A stretch of DNA of 64,000 nt from Phenylobacterium deserti (GCA_943332615.1 CALQQB010000007.1:1-64000), one strand, 5' to 3'; shown: positions 46,941 to 56,487, counted from the stretch's first letter. Notes: generated by a model from the sequence alone, not told the origin. Numbers and translations are program-made.

Positions 46941-47016
46941 GCCGTCTCATAGCGCCGAGCGCGCTTGAACCGGAAGCCACGGCGCCCGTAGAAGCGTTGT
47001 AAAAGACGGTTCAGTC

Positions 47017-48585
47017 GTGGGAGGCATCAGGGGCGTGGACGCTCGAACAGGAGCAGCGCGCGGCCCGGGTGGGCCTCCAAGGGGGCCGCCGGATGGCTTC
47101 CGCGGCCGTCGTGGCCCTGACCTTACGACGGGGCCGATCGGCAGCACGCTGGTCATGTTCGCCCTGCCGGTGCTGGGCTCCAATATCCTGCAGTCGATCA
47201 GCGGCTCGGCCAACGCCATCTGGGTCAGCCACGTGCTTGGCGAGGCGGCGCTGACCGCCACCGCCAACGCCAACCAGATCATGTTCCTGATGCTGGGCGC
47301 GACCTTTGGCTTGGCGATGGCCTCCAACATCATGATCGGCCAGGCGATGGGGGCCCGCGACGAGGCCATGGCCCGGCGCGTGATCGGCACGTCCACCACC
47401 TTCTTCCTCTTCGTGTCCTTGACCCTCGGGATCCTGGGCAACCTCCTGACGCCGATGATCCTTTCGGCCATGGGCACCCCGCCGGACGCCAAGCGCGATG
47501 CGATCGCCTACCTGCGGGTGATCTTCTCGGCGATGCCGTTCATGAACTTCTTCACCTTTCTGATGATGGCCCAGCGGGGCGTCGGCGACAGCCGCACGCC
47601 GCTCTACTTCGCCCTCGTCTCGGTGGGGTTCGACCTGGTGTTGAAGCCGCTGCTGATCATCGGCTGGGGCCCGATCCCGGCGCTCGGGATCGCCGGTTCG
47701 GCCTATTCCACCCTGATCGCCCAGAGCCTGGCGCTCGTGGCGATGATCACCCACCTGTACCGCAGCGGCTCGATGCTGATGATCCGGCCTTCCGAGGCGC
47801 GGCTGCTGATCCCCGACATCTCCATTGTCCGCGCCCTGGTGCTCAAGGGCATCCCCATGAGCTTCCAGATGATGGTCACCTCGCTCGCCGCCGTGACGGT
47901 GATGGGTCTGGTGAACAGGCATGGTGTGCACACTTCGGCCGCGTATGGCGCCGCCGCCCAGCTGTGGACCTATGTGCAGATGCCGGCCATGGCCATCGGG
48001 GCTGCGGTATCGTCGATGGCGGCGCAGAACGTCGGCGCCGGCCGCATGGATCGGGTGGAACAGGTGGCGCGGGCAGGCGCGCTCTGGGCCTTCCTGTTCA
48101 CCGCCGTGCCGATCGTCCTGATCTATCTGGCCGACCCGTGGGTGCTGCAGGCGTTCCTGCCGGCGACCAGCCCTTCACTGCCTATCGCCGTGCGCATCAA
48201 CTCGTTCGTGCTCTGGGGGTTCATCCCCTTCGGCCTGGCCTTTGTGTTCTCGGGAATCGTGCGGTCCACGGGCGCGGTCTGGCCGCCGCTGCTCGCCATG
48301 ATCATCTCGCTCTGGGGCGTTCGCGTGCCCCTGGCCAACTTGCTCGAGCCGCGGCTTGGCGCCGACGCCATCTGGATCAGCTACCCGGCCGCCAGCACGG
48401 TGACCCTCATTCTGGCGTTCAGCTACTTCGTGTGGGGCGGCTGGCGGAAGTCGCGGATGCTGCCCACCACGCCGGCCTTCAGCGATGAGGCCGACACCGG
48501 CCTGGGCGGCCCGATGGTCGAGGAGGCCGAGCTCATCGCGGACGCCGTGGTCCACGCCAATCCGCCGCCGCCAAAGGCGCGCTGA
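47017..48585 (+). CDS. MATE family efflux transporter
   Basis: An inner-membrane multidrug/toxic-compound exporter of 522 aa with about twelve helices in two related halves. DLTTGPIGSTLVMFALPVLGSNILQS begins the first half, and VLKGIPMSFQMMVTSLAAVTVMGLV with AVSSMAAQNVGAG the second. About 40 Gly/Arg/Pro-rich residues precede the first helix. The start is a GTG with another GTG six codons on, and neither has a strong Shine-Dalgarno. Convergent with the beta-lactamase-like gene; stops are nine bases apart. Confidence 0.9.
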   Translation: MGGIRGVDARTGAARGPGGPPRGPPDGFRGRRGPDLTTGPIGSTLVMFALPVLGSNILQSISGSANAIWVSHVLGEAALTATANANQIMFLMLGATFGLAMASNIMIGQAMGARDEAMARRVIGTSTTFFLFVSLTLGILGNLLTPMILSAMGTPPDAKRDAIAYLRVIFSAMPFMNFFTFLMMAQRGVGDSRTPLYFALVSVGFDLVLKPLLIIGWGPIPALGIAGSAYSTLIAQSLALVAMITHLYRSGSMLMIRPSEARLLIPDISIVRALVLKGIPMSFQMMVTSLAAVTVMGLVNRHGVHTSAAYGAAAQLWTYVQMPAMAIGAAVSSMAAQNVGAGRMDRVEQVARAGALWAFLFTAVPIVLIYLADPWVLQAFLPATSPSLPIAVRINSFVLWGFIPFGLAFVFSGIVRSTGAVWPPLLAMIISLWGVRVPLANLLEPRLGADAIWISYPAASTVTLILAFSYFVWGGWRKSRMLPTTPAFSDEADTGLGGPMVEEAELIADAVVHANPPPPKAR

Positions 48586-48593
48586 GGCTTGCG

Positions 48594-49817
48594 TCAGGCG
48601 TTGCTCTCCATCAGCGCCGAATAGGCCAGCGTCCGCAGCTCGCGGCGGATCGGGTAGCTGGATGACGGCAGCAGCTGGGTCATGAAGACGGCGGTGACGT
48701 CCTCCAGCGGGTCGCACCAGAAGGCCGTCGAGGCCGCACCCCCCCAGTAGAACTCGCCGTTCGAGCAGGGGATCAGGGTGGCCGGTGCGTCGAACACCAC
48801 CGCCACACCCAGGCCGAAGCCGACGCCGGCATTGGTGCTCTCCGAGAACAGCGATCGCGACAGCTGGGTCAGGTCTTGGCCGCCTGGCAGATGGTTGGAG
48901 GCCATCAGCTTGACGGTCTTGGGCGCCAGGATCCGGGCGCCGTCCAGCTCGCCGCCGTTGGTCAGCATGGTGGCGAAGCGCAGGTAGTCGGCCGCCGTGC
49001 CGACCAGCCCACCACCGCCGGACAGCAGCTTCGGCGGCTTCAGGTAGGGGCTCTTCGCCGGATCGTCCTGCAGCTTCATCTTGCCGCCGGGCAGGGCGTT
49101 GTAGCAGGCGGCGAACCGGGCCTGCTGGTCCTCGCGGACATGGAAGCCGGTGTCCTTCATCTTCAGCGGGCCGAAGATGCGGTCCTGCAGCGCCACATCC
49201 AGCGGCTTGCCGCTGAGCTTCTGCACCAGGTAGCCGACCACATCGGTGGAGACGGAATAGTTCCAGGCCTCGCCCGGCGAAAACTCCAGCGGCAGCTTCG
49301 CCAGCTGCTGGATCATCCCCTCGAGGTCCTCGTCGCCGTGGTGGTCGGCCAGCTTCAGCTTGCGGTAGGCGGCGTCGATGTTGGTGCGGTTCTGGAAGCC
49401 GTACGTCAGACCGGACGTGTGGCGCAGCAGATCGACCACCTGCATCGGCCGCGCCGGCGGCGTCGTGAGATAGGGGCCGACACCGGCGTTGAACACGGCC
49501 AGGTTCGCCCACTCCGGGATGTGCTTGGCCACCGGGTCGTCCAGCGCGATCAGGCCTTCCTCGACCAGGGTCATCAGCGCCACGCACGCCACCGGCTTGG
49601 TCATGGAATAGAGCCGGAAAACGGTGTCCTCGGCCAGGGCCACGCCGCGCTCGGGGTCCTGGTGGCCCAGCACGCTCTGGTGGACGACTTCGCCGCCTCG
49701 GGCGAGCAGGAACTGGGCGCAGGGCATGCGGCCGGGGTCGATGTACTTGTCCTGCAGGAACGTCTCGATGCGCTCCAGGCGCGCCTTCGAGAAGCCGTGC
49801 GACTTGGCCTTGCCCAT
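48594..49817 (-). CDS. Serine hydrolase (class C beta-lactamase/esterase fold)
   Basis: A 407-residue enzyme of the beta-lactamase/D-alanyl carboxypeptidase fold without a signal peptide, so more likely a cytoplasmic esterase or amidase than a resistance enzyme. The catalytic S-x-x-K is YSMTKP (Ser71, Lys74), the second motif is NYSVSTDVVGYLV, and a WGGAAS segment near the C-terminus replaces the K-T-G motif. The ATG seven bases after AGGGA is chosen. Confidence 0.88.
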   Translation of the reverse strand: MGKAKSHGFSKARLERIETFLQDKYIDPGRMPCAQFLLARGGEVVHQSVLGHQDPERGVALAEDTVFRLYSMTKPVACVALMTLVEEGLIALDDPVAKHIPEWANLAVFNAGVGPYLTTPPARPMQVVDLLRHTSGLTYGFQNRTNIDAAYRKLKLADHHGDEDLEGMIQQLAKLPLEFSPGEAWNYSVSTDVVGYLVQKLSGKPLDVALQDRIFGPLKMKDTGFHVREDQQARFAACYNALPGGKMKLQDDPAKSPYLKPPKLLSGGGGLVGTAADYLRFATMLTNGGELDGARILAPKTVKLMASNHLPGGQDLTQLSRSLFSESTNAGVGFGLGVAVVFDAPATLIPCSNGEFYWGGAASTAFWCDPLEDVTAVFMTQLLPSSSYPIRRELRTLAYSALMESNA

Positions 49818-49912
49818 CGAGAATTCCCTTACACGTCCGCGAGAGGTCATTTGCCCTTGCCTGCCGCGCGGTCGCAAGCTCGACGATGAAACGTTGATTC
49901 CTTGGAGGGCGC

Positions 49913-50629
49913 GTGACGGCCGACCACCCGCTCGACCGCCCGGTCTGGGCCGCGCTGACCAGCCGCCAGTCCGGCCTGGCGCTGGGCAATGCGCAGGCGG
50001 TGCGCATCGACGCCGCCTACGGCCTGTTCGCCGCGGCGGCCGATCCTTCGCCGGCCAGCCTCGCCGCCCTGGCCGCGATCCTGCCGGACGACGGGCAGGT
50101 GGGCATGGTTGAGGCGGCCGACTGGCCACAGCTTCCCGGCGTCGTGAACCAGCCACCCGTCGGCGTGACTCAGATGATCGCGGGCGCGCTCACTACCGTC
50201 CCGTCCGACGGCTTTGAGATCGTCGACCTGACCGAGGACGACGCGGCCGATATGTTCGCCCTGGCGCGGCTCACCCAGCCCGGCCCATTCTTCGAACGCA
50301 CCCACCGGCTGGGCGACTTTGTCGGCGTGAAGGTCGGGAGCGTGAAGGTCGGGGGCGTCAGGGTTGGAGGCCGGATCGCCGCCATGGCGGGCGAGCGACT
50401 GAAGCTGCCAGGCTTCACCGAGGTCAGCGCCGTCTGCACCCATCCCGACCATCGCGGCCACGGCTATGCGCAGGCGCTGATGGGCGTGGTGGCGGGCCGG
50501 ATCGAGGCACGGGGCGAGACACCGTTCCTGCATGTCTATCCGCACAATGTGGGCGCGATCCGAATCTATGAGCACCTGGGCTACCGCATCCGCGCGCAGA
50601 TGAAGTTGACGGTGCTGAGCCGCGCCTGA
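49913..50629 (+). CDS. GNAT family N-acetyltransferase with an internal tandem repeat
   Basis: A 238-residue protein with an N-terminal extension and a C-terminal FR47-type GNAT fold: ARLTQPGPFFERT, EVSAVCTHPDHRGHGYAQALM (acetyl-CoA loop) and PHNVGAIRIYEHLGYRI. The GTG start follows GGAGG by four bases. Residues about 138–152 (GVKVGSVKVGGVRVG) come from a triplicated 15-base unit, an in-frame expansion in a strand that in relatives is probably one unit long. The acceptor is unknown. Confidence 0.88.
   Translation: MTADHPLDRPVWAALTSRQSGLALGNAQAVRIDAAYGLFAAAADPSPASLAALAAILPDDGQVGMVEAADWPQLPGVVNQPPVGVTQMIAGALTTVPSDGFEIVDLTEDDAADMFALARLTQPGPFFERTHRLGDFVGVKVGSVKVGGVRVGGRIAAMAGERLKLPGFTEVSAVCTHPDHRGHGYAQALMGVVAGRIEARGETPFLHVYPHNVGAIRIYEHLGYRIRAQMKLTVLSRA
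50324..50368 (+). repeat. Three 15-base tandem repeats inside the acetyltransferase gene
   Basis: Units at 50324–50338, 50339–50353 and 50354–50368. Units 1 and 2 differ by one base; the third has diverged further. They keep the frame and encode G-V-K-V-G type pentapeptides. Confidence 0.85.
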
Positions 50630-50696
50630 AGCACGCTTGCCTTCCGCGCGGTCCTTGACGTCAACATGAACGAGGCCCTGAGGAAGGACTCTCGCC

Positions 50697-51464
50697 ATGC
50701 CCACCGTGAGCTCGGAACGCGACGGCCGCATCGCCGTCATTACCATCGAGCGGCCCGAGCGCCGCAACGCCGTCGATCGCGAGACCGCCCAGGGCCTCTA
50801 CGACGTCTTCAAGGCTTTCGACGCCGACGAGGGCCTCGATGTGGCGGTGCTGACGGGGCGGGGCGGCTACTTCTGCGGCGGCGCCGACCTGAAGGCGATC
50901 TCCACCGGCGGCGGCAACCGCATTCCGGAAACCGGAGACTTCGGACCGATGGGCTGCACCCGCCTGAGGCTGGGCAAGCCGGTGATCGCTGCGGTCGAGG
51001 GGCCAGCGGTTGCCGGCGGCCTGGAGGTGGCGTGCTGGGCGGACCTGCGGGTGGCGGCGGAGGGGTCGTTCTTCGGGGTGTTCTGCCGCCGGTTCGGGGT
51101 GCCGCTGATCGACCTGGGCACCGTGCGCCTGCCACGCCTGATCGGGGCCAGCCGGGCCATGGACCTGATCCTGACCGGCCGGGCGGTGGCGGCGCAGGAG
51201 GCCTTCGACATCGGCCTGGCCAATCGCCTGGCGCCCAAGGGCGAGGCGCTGGCCGTGGCCCTGGACCTCGCTCGCCAGATCAGCGCCTTCCCGCAGCTCT
51301 GCATGCGCAACGACCGGCTCTCGGCGATCGACCAGTGGTCGCTGGACTGGGATCAGGCCCAGGCCGCCGAGGTCCGCCTCGGCCTGGAAACCCTGAGCAC
51401 CGGGTCGGCGGTCGAGGGCGCGACGCGTTTCGTCAGCGGACAGGGGCGAGGTGGAGCGTTCTAG
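50697..51464 (+). CDS. Crotonase family protein lacking the second catalytic Glu
   Basis: A 255-residue enoyl-CoA hydratase/isomerase-fold protein. The oxyanion-hole segment FCGGADLKAI and AVAGGLEVACWADLRVA, with the first Glu, are normal. The usual P-E-x-x-x-G-L-x-P segment is FGVPLIDLGTVRLPRLIG, so the second catalytic Glu is replaced. It is therefore unlikely to be a simple hydratase and may be an isomerase, hydrolase or decarboxylase. Downstream are acyl-CoA dehydrogenase and ligase genes, pointing to acyl-CoA breakdown. Confidence 0.88.
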   Translation: MPTVSSERDGRIAVITIERPERRNAVDRETAQGLYDVFKAFDADEGLDVAVLTGRGGYFCGGADLKAISTGGGNRIPETGDFGPMGCTRLRLGKPVIAAVEGPAVAGGLEVACWADLRVAAEGSFFGVFCRRFGVPLIDLGTVRLPRLIGASRAMDLILTGRAVAAQEAFDIGLANRLAPKGEALAVALDLARQISAFPQLCMRNDRLSAIDQWSLDWDQAQAAEVRLGLETLSTGSAVEGATRFVSGQGRGGAF

Positions 51465-51555
51465 CCGAGGCGCCGAAAACCAGCGTTTGCTCTTGCGATA
51501 TGGCGGGTCTAGCGTACCCAAACCACGAAAATGAAAACCCTGGGAGCTGACGGCT

Positions 51556-52881
51556 ATGGCGTGGGATTTCGAAACCGATCCGGAGTTCCAGAAGAAGCTC
51601 GACTGGATCGAAGACTTCATGCGCGAGGAGGTAGAACCCCTCTCGCACCTGGGCATGGCGGTCCATTCCACCCTCGGCCGCGAGAAGTTCATCAAACCCC
51701 TGCAGCAGCAGGTGCGCGACCAGGGCCTGTGGGCCTGCCACCTGGGCCCGGACCTGGGCGGCCAGGGCTTCGGCCAGCTGAAGCTGGCGCTGATGAACGA
51801 GAAGCTGGGCCGCAACAGCCTGGCCCCCTCGGTGTTTGGCTGCCAGGCGCCGGACAGCGGCAACGCCGAGATCATCGCCCACTACGGCACCGACAAGCAG
51901 AAGGCGCAGTACCTGTGGCCGCTGCTGAACGGCGACATCCGCTCGGCCTTCTCGATGTCCGAACCCACCGGCGGCTCCGATCCGCTGACCTTCACCACAC
52001 GGGCGGTGCTGGATGGCAATGAGTGGGTGATCAACGGCGAGAAGTGGTTCTCTACCAACGCCCGCAATTCCAAGGTGCTGGTGCTCTATGCGATCACCGA
52101 TCCGGACGCGAAGGACCCCTACCGCCGCACCTCGATCTTCCTGGTGCCGACCGACAGCCCGGGGGTGGAGATCCTGCGCAACGTCGCCGTGGGCGCGGGC
52201 GGCGAGATTGGCGGCGGGACCGAGGGCTATGTCCGCTACACCAACGTTCGGCTGCCGTACGACGCTCTCCTCGGCGAGCGCGGCGCGGCCTTCGTCATCG
52301 CCCAGGTTCGCCTGGGCGGCGGGCGCGTCCACCATGCCATGCGCACGGTCGGCGCGTGCCGTCACGCCCTGGAACTGATGTGCCAGCGGGCGGTATCGCG
52401 CACCACCCGCGACGGCCGGCTGGCCGACCTGCAGATGGTGCAGGAGCAGATCGCCGACAGCTGGATCGCGGTGGAAAGCTTCCGCCTGCTGGTGCTGCGC
52501 ACGGCGTGGCTGATCGACAAGCACAAGGACTACAACAAGGTCCGCAAGGACATCGCCGCCATCAAGGTGGCCATGCCCAAGGTGTATCACGACGTGGCGA
52601 CCAAGGCCGCGCACCTGCACGGCGCCCTGGGTGTTTCCAACGAAATGCCCTTCATGCGGATGGTCACCTCGGCCCTGGTGATGGGCATCGCGGACGGGCC
52701 CACCGAGGTGCACAAGGTCACTCTGGCCAAGCAGGTTCTCAAGGACTACACGCCCGACAACGACCTGTTCCCCGCCTACCACATCCCCAAGCTGCAAGAT
52801 GAGGCGAAGGCGCGGTTCAAGACCGAACTGGGTGAACTGCGTGACGCCTATGCGGCGCAGCGGGCGACCGAAAAGGCTTGA
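51556..52881 (+). CDS. Acyl-CoA dehydrogenase
   Basis: An FAD-dependent dehydrogenase that makes the 2,3-double bond of acyl-CoA; 441 aa, like the long-chain/ACAD10–11-type group. FSMSEPTGGSDPLTFTTRAV is the FAD/substrate signature, WVINGEKWFSTNA follows, and GVSNEMPFMRMVTSALVMGIADGPTEVHKVTLAKQVL is the C-terminal FAD-binding block. Electron acceptor genes (etf) are not adjacent. It follows the crotonase and precedes the acyl-CoA ligase, from which a hairpin separates it. Confidence 0.94.
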   Translation: MAWDFETDPEFQKKLDWIEDFMREEVEPLSHLGMAVHSTLGREKFIKPLQQQVRDQGLWACHLGPDLGGQGFGQLKLALMNEKLGRNSLAPSVFGCQAPDSGNAEIIAHYGTDKQKAQYLWPLLNGDIRSAFSMSEPTGGSDPLTFTTRAVLDGNEWVINGEKWFSTNARNSKVLVLYAITDPDAKDPYRRTSIFLVPTDSPGVEILRNVAVGAGGEIGGGTEGYVRYTNVRLPYDALLGERGAAFVIAQVRLGGGRVHHAMRTVGACRHALELMCQRAVSRTTRDGRLADLQMVQEQIADSWIAVESFRLLVLRTAWLIDKHKDYNKVRKDIAAIKVAMPKVYHDVATKAAHLHGALGVSNEMPFMRMVTSALVMGIADGPTEVHKVTLAKQVLKDYTPDNDLFPAYHIPKLQDEAKARFKTELGELRDAYAAQRATEKA

Positions 52882-52903
52882 TCCCGATCCATCGTGTTGT
52901 AGC

Positions 52904-52939
52904 CGTCATCCCGGACCCAGTCCGGGATGACGTTTGTTT
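52904..52939 (+). terminator. Perfect 13-bp hairpin with T-rich tail
   Basis: CGTCATCCCGGAC (52904–52916) and GTCCGGGATGACG (52920–52932) are perfect inverted copies with only CCA between, followed by TTTGTTTT. It can terminate after the acyl-CoA dehydrogenase gene, and the word is of the kind repeated between genes in caulobacters. Confidence 0.65.
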
Positions 52940-52951
52940 TGGAGCAGGCCG

Positions 52952-54703
52952 TTGACCGCATCCGAGAAGCCCTGGCCCGTGATGTCGATCGCCGAGGCCC
53001 ATGCCCAGCTGATCGGGCCGGGCGCGCCCTTCGAGATCGAGGAGCTGGTGATCCGGGGGATTGCGACCCGGACCTGGAAGAACGCGCCGCCGACGCTTCG
53101 CGACGTGTTCGAGAACGGCCGGCGGTTCAACGACCGCGAGTTCCTAGTCTACGACGACGAGCGCGCCACCTACGATAGTTTTGCGAAGGCCACCCTCGCG
53201 CTCGCCCACCGGCTGCTGGCCGACGGAGTTCAGAAGGGCGACCGGGTCGCGGTGATCATGCGCAACCTGCCGGAATGGCCGGTGTGCTTCTGGGCCGGGG
53301 TGCTGGTGGGCGCGATCGTCACGCCGCTGAACGCCTGGTGGACGGGGCCAGAGCTGGAATACGGCCTGGCCGACTCCGGGACCAAGGTGGCCTTCGTGGA
53401 CGAGGAGCGGCTGGACCGCGTCGCGGCATTCCTGGAGACGCTGCCGGCCCTCGAGAAGGTCTACGCCACCCGGATGACCGAGCCCGCGCCACACGCCAAG
53501 GTCAGCCGGATCGAGGATGTGATCGGCGTCGTCAACAGCTGGCCGTCGCTGCCGGAGCTGGCGCTCCCCGACGTGGAGATCGGGCCCGAGGATGACGCCA
53601 CCATCCTCTACACCTCCGGCACGACGGGCCGGCCGAAGGGCGCGCTGGGCACGCACAGGAACATGACGTCGAACATCGGCGCCGGCGGCATCTCGGCGGC
53701 GCGGAACTACCTGCGGGCCGGCGAGCCGCTGCCGGAGATGGACCCGACCAAGGTCCCGCAACGTTGCACCCTGCTGGTGGTGCCGATGTTCCACGCCACC
53801 GGCCTGTCGGCGACATTGGGCCCGACGATGAATTCCGGCGGCAAGATCGTGCTGATGCGCCGCTGGGACGCCGAGCCAGCCATGCGCCTGATCGAGCGCG
53901 AAAGGGTGAGCGCCACCGGCGGCGTGCCGACCATTGCCTGGCAGCTGATCGAGCACCCGGCGCGCGCCAAGTATGACCTGTCGTCCCTGGTGGCCGTCAC
54001 CTATGGCGGTGCGCCCTCGGCGCCGGAACTGGTGCGAAAGATCGCCGAGGTGTTCCCGGGCAGCCAACCCGGCAACGGCTGGGGGATGACCGAGACCACG
54101 GCCACCTTCACCAGCCACCTGGGCCGCGATTACCTGAACCGTCCCGACAGCGCCGGCCCCGCCGCGCCGGTGGGCGAGATGCATGTGCGCGACCCGGCGG
54201 ACGGCAAGACCATCCTGTCGCCCGGCGCGGTGGGCGAGCTGTGGTGCAAGGGCCCGCAGGTGGTGACGCTGTACTGGAACAAGCCGGAGGCCACGGCCGA
54301 GACCTTCCAGGAGGGATGGCTGCGCACCGGCGACCTCGCCCGGATCGACGAGGAAGGTTTCCTGTTCATCATTGACCGGGCCAAGGACATGCTGATCCGC
54401 GGCGGCGAGAACATCTACTGCGTCGAGGTCGAGAACGTCCTCTACGACCACCCCGACGTGATGGACGCCGCCCTGGTGGGCATGCCGCACAGGACCCTGG
54501 GCGAGGAGCCGGCGGCAGTGGTCCACCTGCGGCCGGGCGGTACGGCCACGGAAGCCGAGTTGCGCGCCTTCGTCCGGGCGCGGCTGGCGGGGTTCAAAGT
54601 GCCGATGAAGGTGGTGTTCTGGCCCGAGACCCTGCCCCGGAATGCCAACGGCAAGATCGTCAAGACCGAGCTGAAGAAACTGTTCGTCAAGGAAGGGGCA
54701 TAG
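52952..54703 (+). CDS. Acyl-CoA ligase (class I adenylate-forming)
   Basis: Activates a carboxylic acid, probably fatty, to acyl-CoA through an acyl-adenylate. The A3 motif YTSGTTGRPKG is intact, as are GWGMTETTA, GWLRTGDLARIDEEGF and the C-terminal PRNANGKIVKTEL lysine. The TTG start (583 aa) is preferred because GGAG lies seven bases before it; an ATG ten codons later lacks a ribosome site. It completes the crotonase–dehydrogenase–ligase module. Confidence 0.93.
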   Translation: MTASEKPWPVMSIAEAHAQLIGPGAPFEIEELVIRGIATRTWKNAPPTLRDVFENGRRFNDREFLVYDDERATYDSFAKATLALAHRLLADGVQKGDRVAVIMRNLPEWPVCFWAGVLVGAIVTPLNAWWTGPELEYGLADSGTKVAFVDEERLDRVAAFLETLPALEKVYATRMTEPAPHAKVSRIEDVIGVVNSWPSLPELALPDVEIGPEDDATILYTSGTTGRPKGALGTHRNMTSNIGAGGISAARNYLRAGEPLPEMDPTKVPQRCTLLVVPMFHATGLSATLGPTMNSGGKIVLMRRWDAEPAMRLIERERVSATGGVPTIAWQLIEHPARAKYDLSSLVAVTYGGAPSAPELVRKIAEVFPGSQPGNGWGMTETTATFTSHLGRDYLNRPDSAGPAAPVGEMHVRDPADGKTILSPGAVGELWCKGPQVVTLYWNKPEATAETFQEGWLRTGDLARIDEEGFLFIIDRAKDMLIRGGENIYCVEVENVLYDHPDVMDAALVGMPHRTLGEEPAAVVHLRPGGTATEAELRAFVRARLAGFKVPMKVVFWPETLPRNANGKIVKTELKKLFVKEGA

Positions 54704-54759
54704 GCCCTGTCCTTGGGAGGGGTGGCGCAACGCCGGCTCGCGGCCTAGAGGTCGAACCT

Positions 54760-55332
54760 ATGAGCCGAAAGCCTGTCATCCTCGGTCTGGGCGGCACGAT
54801 CCGCGCCGGGTCGTCCACCGAGAAAGCCCTGATCTGCGCCCTCAGCCGCGCCGAGGCTCTGGGGGCGGAGACGCGCCTGCTGGGCGGCGAGTTCCTGGGG
54901 TCTCTGCCGATCTTCGATCCACGTCCGTCTGACGCCACGGCGGCGCAACTGGCGCTTGCCGAGGCGGTGCGGGCGGCGGACGGCCTGATCGTGGCCAGTC
55001 CGGGCTACCACGGCTCGATCTCCGGGGTGATCAAGAACGCCCTGGACACCCTCGAGCTGACCAGCCGCGACGCCCAGCCCTATCTCACGGCCAAGCCCGT
55101 CGGTACGATCATCACGGCGGCCGGCGCCCAGGCCGGCGGCACCACCTTGATGGCGCTACGCTCGATCATACATGCTCTGCGGGGCTGGCCGACGCCGTTC
55201 GGCGCGGCTCTGAACGCGGCGACCGACCTCTTCGATGGGGCGGGAGCCTGCCGCGACGACAAGGACGCCTGGCAGCTCGACACCGTCGCCGAGCAGGTCA
55301 TGGAGTTCGCCAACATGAGGACCGGCCGATGA
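54760..55332 (+). CDS. NADPH-dependent FMN reductase family protein
   Basis: A 190-residue flavodoxin-like protein. LGGTIRAGSSTEKAL is the FMN phosphate-binding loop, SPGYHGSISGVIKNALDTLE the conserved second half. Such enzymes reduce FMN or quinones with NAD(P)H. Its last codon overlaps ribB's ATG (ATGA), so the two are translated together, joining a flavin user to flavin synthesis. Confidence 0.88.
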   Translation: MSRKPVILGLGGTIRAGSSTEKALICALSRAEALGAETRLLGGEFLGSLPIFDPRPSDATAAQLALAEAVRAADGLIVASPGYHGSISGVIKNALDTLELTSRDAQPYLTAKPVGTIITAAGAQAGGTTLMALRSIIHALRGWPTPFGAALNAATDLFDGAGACRDDKDAWQLDTVAEQVMEFANMRTGR

Positions 55333-56468
55333 AAACGCCCTATCTGGTGGGCGACAAGCCCGACCCCGACAGCGTCGCCGGCGCCATCAGTCCCATCGAA
55401 GACATCATCGAGGACGCCCGCAATGGGCGGCCCTACATCCTGGTGGACGCCGAGGACCGCGAGAACGAGGGCGATATCATCATCCCGGCCCAGTTCGCGA
55501 CGCCGGAACAGATCAACTTCATGGCCAAGCACGCGCGGGGCCTGATCTGCCTCAGCATCACCGCCGAGCGGGCGCGCCAGCTGCGCCTGCCGCCCATGGC
55601 CAGCGACAACCAGTCCGGTCACGGCACCGCCTTCACCGTGTCGGTCGAGGCGCGCGAGGGGGTAACTACCGGCATCTCCGCCCACGACCGCGCCCACACC
55701 ATCGCCGTGGCCGTCGACCCGACCAAGGGCGTGGACGACATCGTTTCGCCCGGCCACGTCTTCCCGCTGGTCGCTCGGGATGGCGGCGTTCTGGTCCGCG
55801 CCGGCCACACCGAGGCTGCGGTCGATATTTCCCGCATGGCGGGGCTGAACCCAGCCGGGGTGATCTGCGAGATCATGAAGGACGACGGGTCGATGGCCCG
55901 GCTTCCGGATCTGGTGGCCTTCGCCCAGCTGCATGGCTTGAAGATCGGAACCATCGCCGACCTGATCGCCTACCGCCGGCGCACGGAGCGGCAGGTGGAG
56001 CGGGTGCTGGAGACGCCGTTCGACAGCGCCTACGGCGGTCGCTTCCGGATGGTGATCTACCGCAACTCCCTCGACCAGACCGAGCACGTGGTGCTGACCA
56101 AGGGCAAGATCGAGCCGGAGAAGCCGACCCTGGTGCGCATGCACCGCGTGGACCTGGCCACCGACATGCTGGGCGCCATCGAGGCGCGGCGCGAGTATGT
56201 GCCTAAGGCGTTGAAGGCGCTGGAGGCCTATGACGGGGCGGGCGTTGCGGTGTTCATCCGCGACAGCAATCCGCACTGGCTGTCCGAACGCTACGGCCAG
56301 CCGCAGGCCGACTACTCCGAGAACGTGCTGCGCGACTACGGCATCGGCGCCCAGATCCTGATCGACCTAGGCGTGCGCGACATGATGCTGCTGAGCTCGT
56401 CGGCCACGGTGCTGCCGGGGTCGGCGGGGTACGGGCTGAAGATCGTGGGGCGCGTGCCGTTGGGGTGA
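55329..56468 (+). CDS. ribB: 3,4-Dihydroxy-2-butanone-4-phosphate synthase with degenerate GCH II domain
   Basis: Makes 3,4-dihydroxy-2-butanone 4-phosphate from ribulose 5-phosphate for riboflavin. The N-terminal RibB domain (about 20–225) is complete: [42 protein letters not shown] and the HTEAAVDI base. The C-terminal ~150 residues look like GTP cyclohydrolase II, but the zinc cysteines are absent, with [14 protein letters not shown] in place of the H-S-E-x-L-T-G-D and C-D-C region. It is probably monofunctional, as in many Alphaproteobacteria. Confidence 0.92.
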   Translation: MKTPYLVGDKPDPDSVAGAISPIEDIIEDARNGRPYILVDAEDRENEGDIIIPAQFATPEQINFMAKHARGLICLSITAERARQLRLPPMASDNQSGHGTAFTVSVEAREGVTTGISAHDRAHTIAVAVDPTKGVDDIVSPGHVFPLVARDGGVLVRAGHTEAAVDISRMAGLNPAGVICEIMKDDGSMARLPDLVAFAQLHGLKIGTIADLIAYRRRTERQVERVLETPFDSAYGGRFRMVIYRNSLDQTEHVVLTKGKIEPEKPTLVRMHRVDLATDMLGAIEARREYVPKALKALEAYDGAGVAVFIRDSNPHWLSERYGQPQADYSENVLRDYGIGAQILIDLGVRDMMLLSSSATVLPGSAGYGLKIVGRVPLG

Positions 56469-56487
56469 GGCCGCCGGGGCCTGCTCC

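Noticed and set aside
48594..49817. True class C beta-lactamase (resistance gene)
   Set aside because: S-x-x-K and Y-S-x-S fit the fold, but there is no signal peptide and no K-T-G motif; an esterase-type hydrolase is more likely.
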